DNA of 6,608 nucleotides from Clostridia bacterium (GTDB lineage: Bacteria > Bacillota_E > RBS10-35 > JAJYVN01). Of this stretch, positions 5,248 through 6,608 are shown in pieces (position 1 is the first letter of the stretch; each line of letters opens with the position of its first letter). A program made the position numbers and the translations under genes. The notes under the pieces were generated by a model. That model was not told the DNA's origin. It did not search any database and saw only the letters and a program-made list of their open reading frames with translations. The DNA lies in assembly GCA_027335545.1 (NCBI GenBank), contig DAHWHV010000142.1:1-6608 (forward strand), written 5' to 3'.

Positions 5248-5478
5248 GAGCGTGGGCCGTTGGGCGACCCGCAGCGGGCGCCCGACCACCAGTGGCGTCG
5301 GTATCGGGTCGTTGTCCCCCCTGCCTGCGGCGGACCTCCGCTGCGCGGCGCAGTTCCGCACGAGACGCCGTTGCCGCAAGGGCGGCGCGACGGCCCTCAC
5401 GCGGCGGGTCAGCGCAGAGGGCAGAGCCGGCCGCATAGGGTCGGCGGCGCCGCGGGAGACTGCGGATGAGGGGGACTG

Positions 5479-5504
5479 ACCACGCTCCGTCGGAGTGATG
5501 TGGT
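5479..5504 (+). promoter_or_regulatory. Hairpin enclosing the ribosome-binding site and start of the PRC-barrel gene
   Basis: ACCAC (5479-5483) pairs with GTGGT (5500-5504), G5484 can wobble with T5496, and CTCC (5485-5488) pairs with GGAG (5492-5495) around a GTC loop; GAT is bulged. GGAG is the likely ribosome-binding site, and the outer strand contains the GTG start codon. Such a fold would hide both and lower translation unless opened. This is structure seen in the sequence; the regulatory role is inferred. Confidence 0.4.
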
Positions 5505-5985
5505 GGGTCTGCCTGCCTTCGGGCAGGAGGACGGGCGAGCGGCCGGGCGGGTGGCCGATCTCCTCTTCTCCGGCCGCGGGGAGCGCGTGATCGGCCTGCT
5601 GCTGGGCGAGGGGACTTGGTGGTGTCGCCGCCTGATCCCCTACGAGGAGGTAGCCGCCATCGGCCCGGCGGCCGTGATGCTGCGTCGCCCGGTGGTGCTG
5701 CGGGCGCCTGACGGGCCGCCGCTGCGCCGCCTGCGCCGCAGGTGCGCCGCCCCCCTGGGTTTGCGGGTGCTGTCGCGGGACGGGCGAGACCTGGGCATCG
5801 TCGACGACATCTACTTCGACCCGGTCGGAGGGGCGGTCGCCGGCTACCTCGTCTCCCAGGGCCTGGTGTCCGACGTGGCCAGGGGCAAGGGGTTCCTCCC
5901 CCTGGCCCGCGTGGCGCCGGAGGGGGCCGCGTTGCGCGTGGCGGAAGGCGGCACGGGCCCGTGGCTGCTGATCCCGCCCGTTTGA
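5500..5985 (+). CDS. Protein with two PRC-barrel domains
   Basis: A 161-residue cytoplasmic protein made of two PRC-barrel-like small beta-barrels. The first (residues about 1-60) reads VGLPAFGQEDGRAAGRVADL, then VIGLLLGE and LIPYEEVAAIGPAAVML. The second (about 85-145) reads LGLRVLSRDGRDLGIVDDIY, then AVAGYLVSQGLV and GKGFLPLARV. The pattern of GLPV...G...G.V.D......V.GLLV...I....V is the family hallmark, shared with sporulation-linked YlmC/YmxH, photosynthetic reaction centre H subunits and RimM. These domains usually mediate protein or RNA contacts, and no enzyme activity is implied. GTG 5500 or 5503 has GGAG four or seven bases upstream; a stop at 5467-5469 limits upstream extension to at most about ten codons. 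A basic linker (RRLRRRC, about 76-82) joins the domains. In Bacillus ylmC, a single PRC-barrel gene sits in the same cluster, so this copy beyond divIVA is in keeping with the region. Confidence 0.85.
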   Translation: MVGLPAFGQEDGRAAGRVADLLFSGRGERVIGLLLGEGTWWCRRLIPYEEVAAIGPAAVMLRRPVVLRAPDGPPLRRLRRRCAAPLGLRVLSRDGRDLGIVDDIYFDPVGGAVAGYLVSQGLVSDVARGKGFLPLARVAPEGAALRVAEGGTGPWLLIPPV

Positions 5986-6011
5986 GGCCGGCAGGGGCTG
6001 CGGCGTCGGCT

Positions 6012-6040
6012 GGATCCGACGGCTGGGACGGAGCCGATCC
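6012..6040 (+). other. Intergenic hairpin after the PRC-barrel gene
   Basis: CGGCT (6020-6024) pairs with AGCCG (6032-6036) around GGGACGG, and GGAT (6012-6015) pairs with ATCC (6037-6040), leaving CCGA bulged. No T-tract follows. It may be a weak U-less terminator or a processing element between the PRC-barrel and zinc-ribbon genes. Confidence 0.3.
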
Positions 6041-6085
6041 CCACGACGTGGGTCAGGTGCCGATGATGGGGGATGTGGTGTCGGG

Positions 6086-6298
6086 ATGCGGTGCCCGCTG
6101 TGCGGGAAGACGGAGACTGGGCAGGTCGGCAACGGCCAATACTACTGCTGGACCTGCTGCCTGGAGTTCCACGGGTCGCCGGCCCATTGGCGGCTGTATG
6201 CGCTGGACGAGGACGGCGCCCTGACCGAGGTGGTGGCCGAGGAACTGCTCGCTGGCGTGGCGCCGGGGGCGGGTGAGGCAGAGGTGCGGCCGGCGTAG
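6086..6298 (+). CDS. Small zinc-ribbon protein, 70 residues
   Basis: The first 29 residues form a zinc ribbon: C3-P-L-C6 as one knuckle and C21-W-T-C24 as the other, separated by a GQVGNGQYY strand; an additional C25 and H29 follow. The remainder (WRLYALDEDGALTEVVAEEL) looks like a small beta-hairpin plus helix, and the tail is Gly/Ala-rich. I recall similar short proteins with a CP.CG...VG..QYYCW.C start as conserved unknowns in clostridial genomes, but have no name for the family. Zinc ribbons of this size usually bind nucleic acid or a protein partner. ATG 6086 has only a weak G-rich sequence upstream, yet starting elsewhere would lose C3. It lies 100 bp after the PRC-barrel gene on the same strand and may share its transcript. 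Confidence 0.82.
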   Translation: MRCPLCGKTETGQVGNGQYYCWTCCLEFHGSPAHWRLYALDEDGALTEVVAEELLAGVAPGAGEAEVRPA

Positions 6299-6334
6299 CG
6301 CGCGGACCACCCCTGCGCCTCCCTCTCCCTCATC

Positions 6335-6380
6335 ATCGTTCTCATGATCGTTCTCATGAGCGCTCTCATGAGCGTTCCTC
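6335..6380. repeat. 12-bp tandem repeat (ATCGTTCTCATG)
   Basis: Units at 6335-6346 and 6347-6358 are identical. A third (AGCGCTCTCATG, 6359-6370) has two changes, and a fourth begins AGCGTTC at 6371 and decays. CTCATGAG palindromes occur at 6353-6360 and 6365-6372, and GAGCGCTC at 6358-6365. The block is clearly AT-richer than its surroundings and lies between the zinc-ribbon gene and the 38-residue frame, in a spacer (6299-6482) with no other feature. Confidence 0.8.
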
Positions 6381-6482
6381 CTGCGCTGTCCCCTTCCCCG
6401 TGGACCTGGAGGAGCGCGGGGTCGAGGTCTCCGGGACGTGGGGCTGGCGGCGGGGCCGACGGGCAAGAAGGGGGCGGGTACG

Positions 6483-6599
6483 GTGCGGGGTTTCTGGCAG
6501 GGGGTTTCGTTCGGCGTTCTGGCGGTGGTCGCCTTGGCCCTGGTCGGTGGGCCGCGGCCGCTTGAGGTCGGCGGTGGGCGGCACGCCCACGCGCGGTGA
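6483..6599 (+). CDS. Putative 38-residue single-pass membrane peptide
   Basis: GTG 6483 opens a 38-codon frame ending in TGA at 6597-6599, with AAGGGGG (6468-6474) eight bases upstream as a ribosome-binding site. The product starts VRGFWQGVSFGVLAVVALAL and continues VGGPRP: a short N-terminal charged/aromatic part, one hydrophobic segment (residues about 8-23), then a Gly/His/Arg tail. The FWQG.xFGVL start is like small membrane proteins I recall near PRC-barrel or AI-2E-transporter genes in clostridia, but this is not certain. It lies on the same strand as the zinc-ribbon gene, 184 bp downstream. It may be a real small protein or a chance frame in GC-rich DNA. Confidence 0.42.
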   Translation: MRGFWQGVSFGVLAVVALALVGGPRPLEVGGGRHAHAR

Positions 6600-6608
6600 G
6601 GCGAGTCG

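Larger units (their letters stand above)
4810..5499 (+). other. 690-bp gene-free spacer between divIVA and the PRC-barrel gene
   Basis: Open frames cross this stretch on both strands, but their products are Pro/Arg/Gly-rich with no domain, and none has a good ribosome-binding site and recognisable sequence together. It contains an AT-richer island at 4936-4957 (AAAAAA, then TTAGATTCT), a 16-bp tandem repeat, two copies of a 13-mer, a 22-bp palindrome and several GC hairpins such as CCCGC-A-GCGGG near 5270. I see no T-run terminator after divIVA and no standard promoter. It may be a structured leader for the PRC-barrel gene, an eroded gene, or a rearrangement junction. Confidence 0.5.

Noticed and set aside
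5236..5250. T-box-like TGGTGCCGCGAG, one base from the TGGNACCGCG consensus
   Set aside because: No Stem I features, no specifier loop and no following aminoacyl-tRNA synthetase; the motif is part of the 22-bp palindrome and is better explained by it.
4906..6132. Long minus-strand frame of 408 residues across the spacer and the PRC-barrel gene
   Set aside because: Its composition is typical of antisense to GC-rich genes, it has no recognised motif, and it overlaps a well-supported plus-strand gene.
6335..6380. Coding repeat on the minus strand (HEN/HES-type peptide repeats)
   Set aside because: The surrounding minus-strand frame is antisense to the zinc-ribbon gene, lacks a ribosome-binding site and shows no domain; a DNA-level repeat is simpler.

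Overview
The window is very GC-rich, roughly three quarters G+C by eye, and every gene I can support reads on the plus strand. The core gene order is yggS/ylmE, sepF/ylmF, yggT/ylmG, divIVA. A DivIVA beginning LTPLDIHN and an HlyD-like protein just upstream fit a high-GC member of the Bacillota (a Thermaerobacter-, Symbiobacterium- or Limnochordia-like lineage) better than an actinobacterium, where ftsZ and pgeF would normally precede yggS. The lineage is an inference from gene content. No rRNA or tRNA marker is present.

Layout. (1) Positions 3-980 hold the C-terminal part, or nearly all, of an HlyD-like adaptor protein. (2) Positions 981-1595 hold no convincing gene. They carry what looks like a solo end of an IS200/IS605 (IS1341/TnpB-type) element: two hairpins with the same T-bulged stem at 1001-1031 and 1297-1318, a small extra stem-loop at 1275-1292, and a terminal TCAA at 1325-1328. 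This matches the 3' omega-RNA/right-end arrangement of such elements, but there is no tnpA or tnpB. (3) Positions 1596-2159 encode an unrecognised 187-residue protein, followed at once by a perfect 15-bp hairpin. (4) Positions 2366-4809 are the division/cell-pole block: yggS (PLP homeostasis), sepF (FtsZ membrane anchor), yggT (small membrane protein) and divIVA (pole and septum scaffold). A sigma-H-like promoter candidate lies between yggS and sepF. (5) Positions 4810-5499 are a 690-bp gene-free stretch with a 16-bp tandem repeat and a perfect 22-bp palindrome; the ileS gene that often follows divIVA in Bacillota is absent here. (6) Positions 5500-6599 hold a double PRC-barrel protein, a small zinc-ribbon protein, a 12-bp tandem repeat and a 38-residue putative membrane peptide.

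How the genes work together. SepF tethers FtsZ to the membrane, DivIVA marks curved membrane at septa and poles, and YggT and YggS are their usual cluster partners. The HlyD-like protein is also, to my recollection, a common neighbour of this cluster in clostridial lineages. The TnpB-type relic and the unrecognised 187-residue gene sit between the HlyD-like gene and yggS, so that interval looks like accessory DNA inserted into a conserved neighbourhood. I did not find a clearly new multi-gene system. The most unusual items are the tnpB-less element end, the hairpin covering the ribosome-binding site of the PRC-barrel gene, and the repeat-rich spacers.
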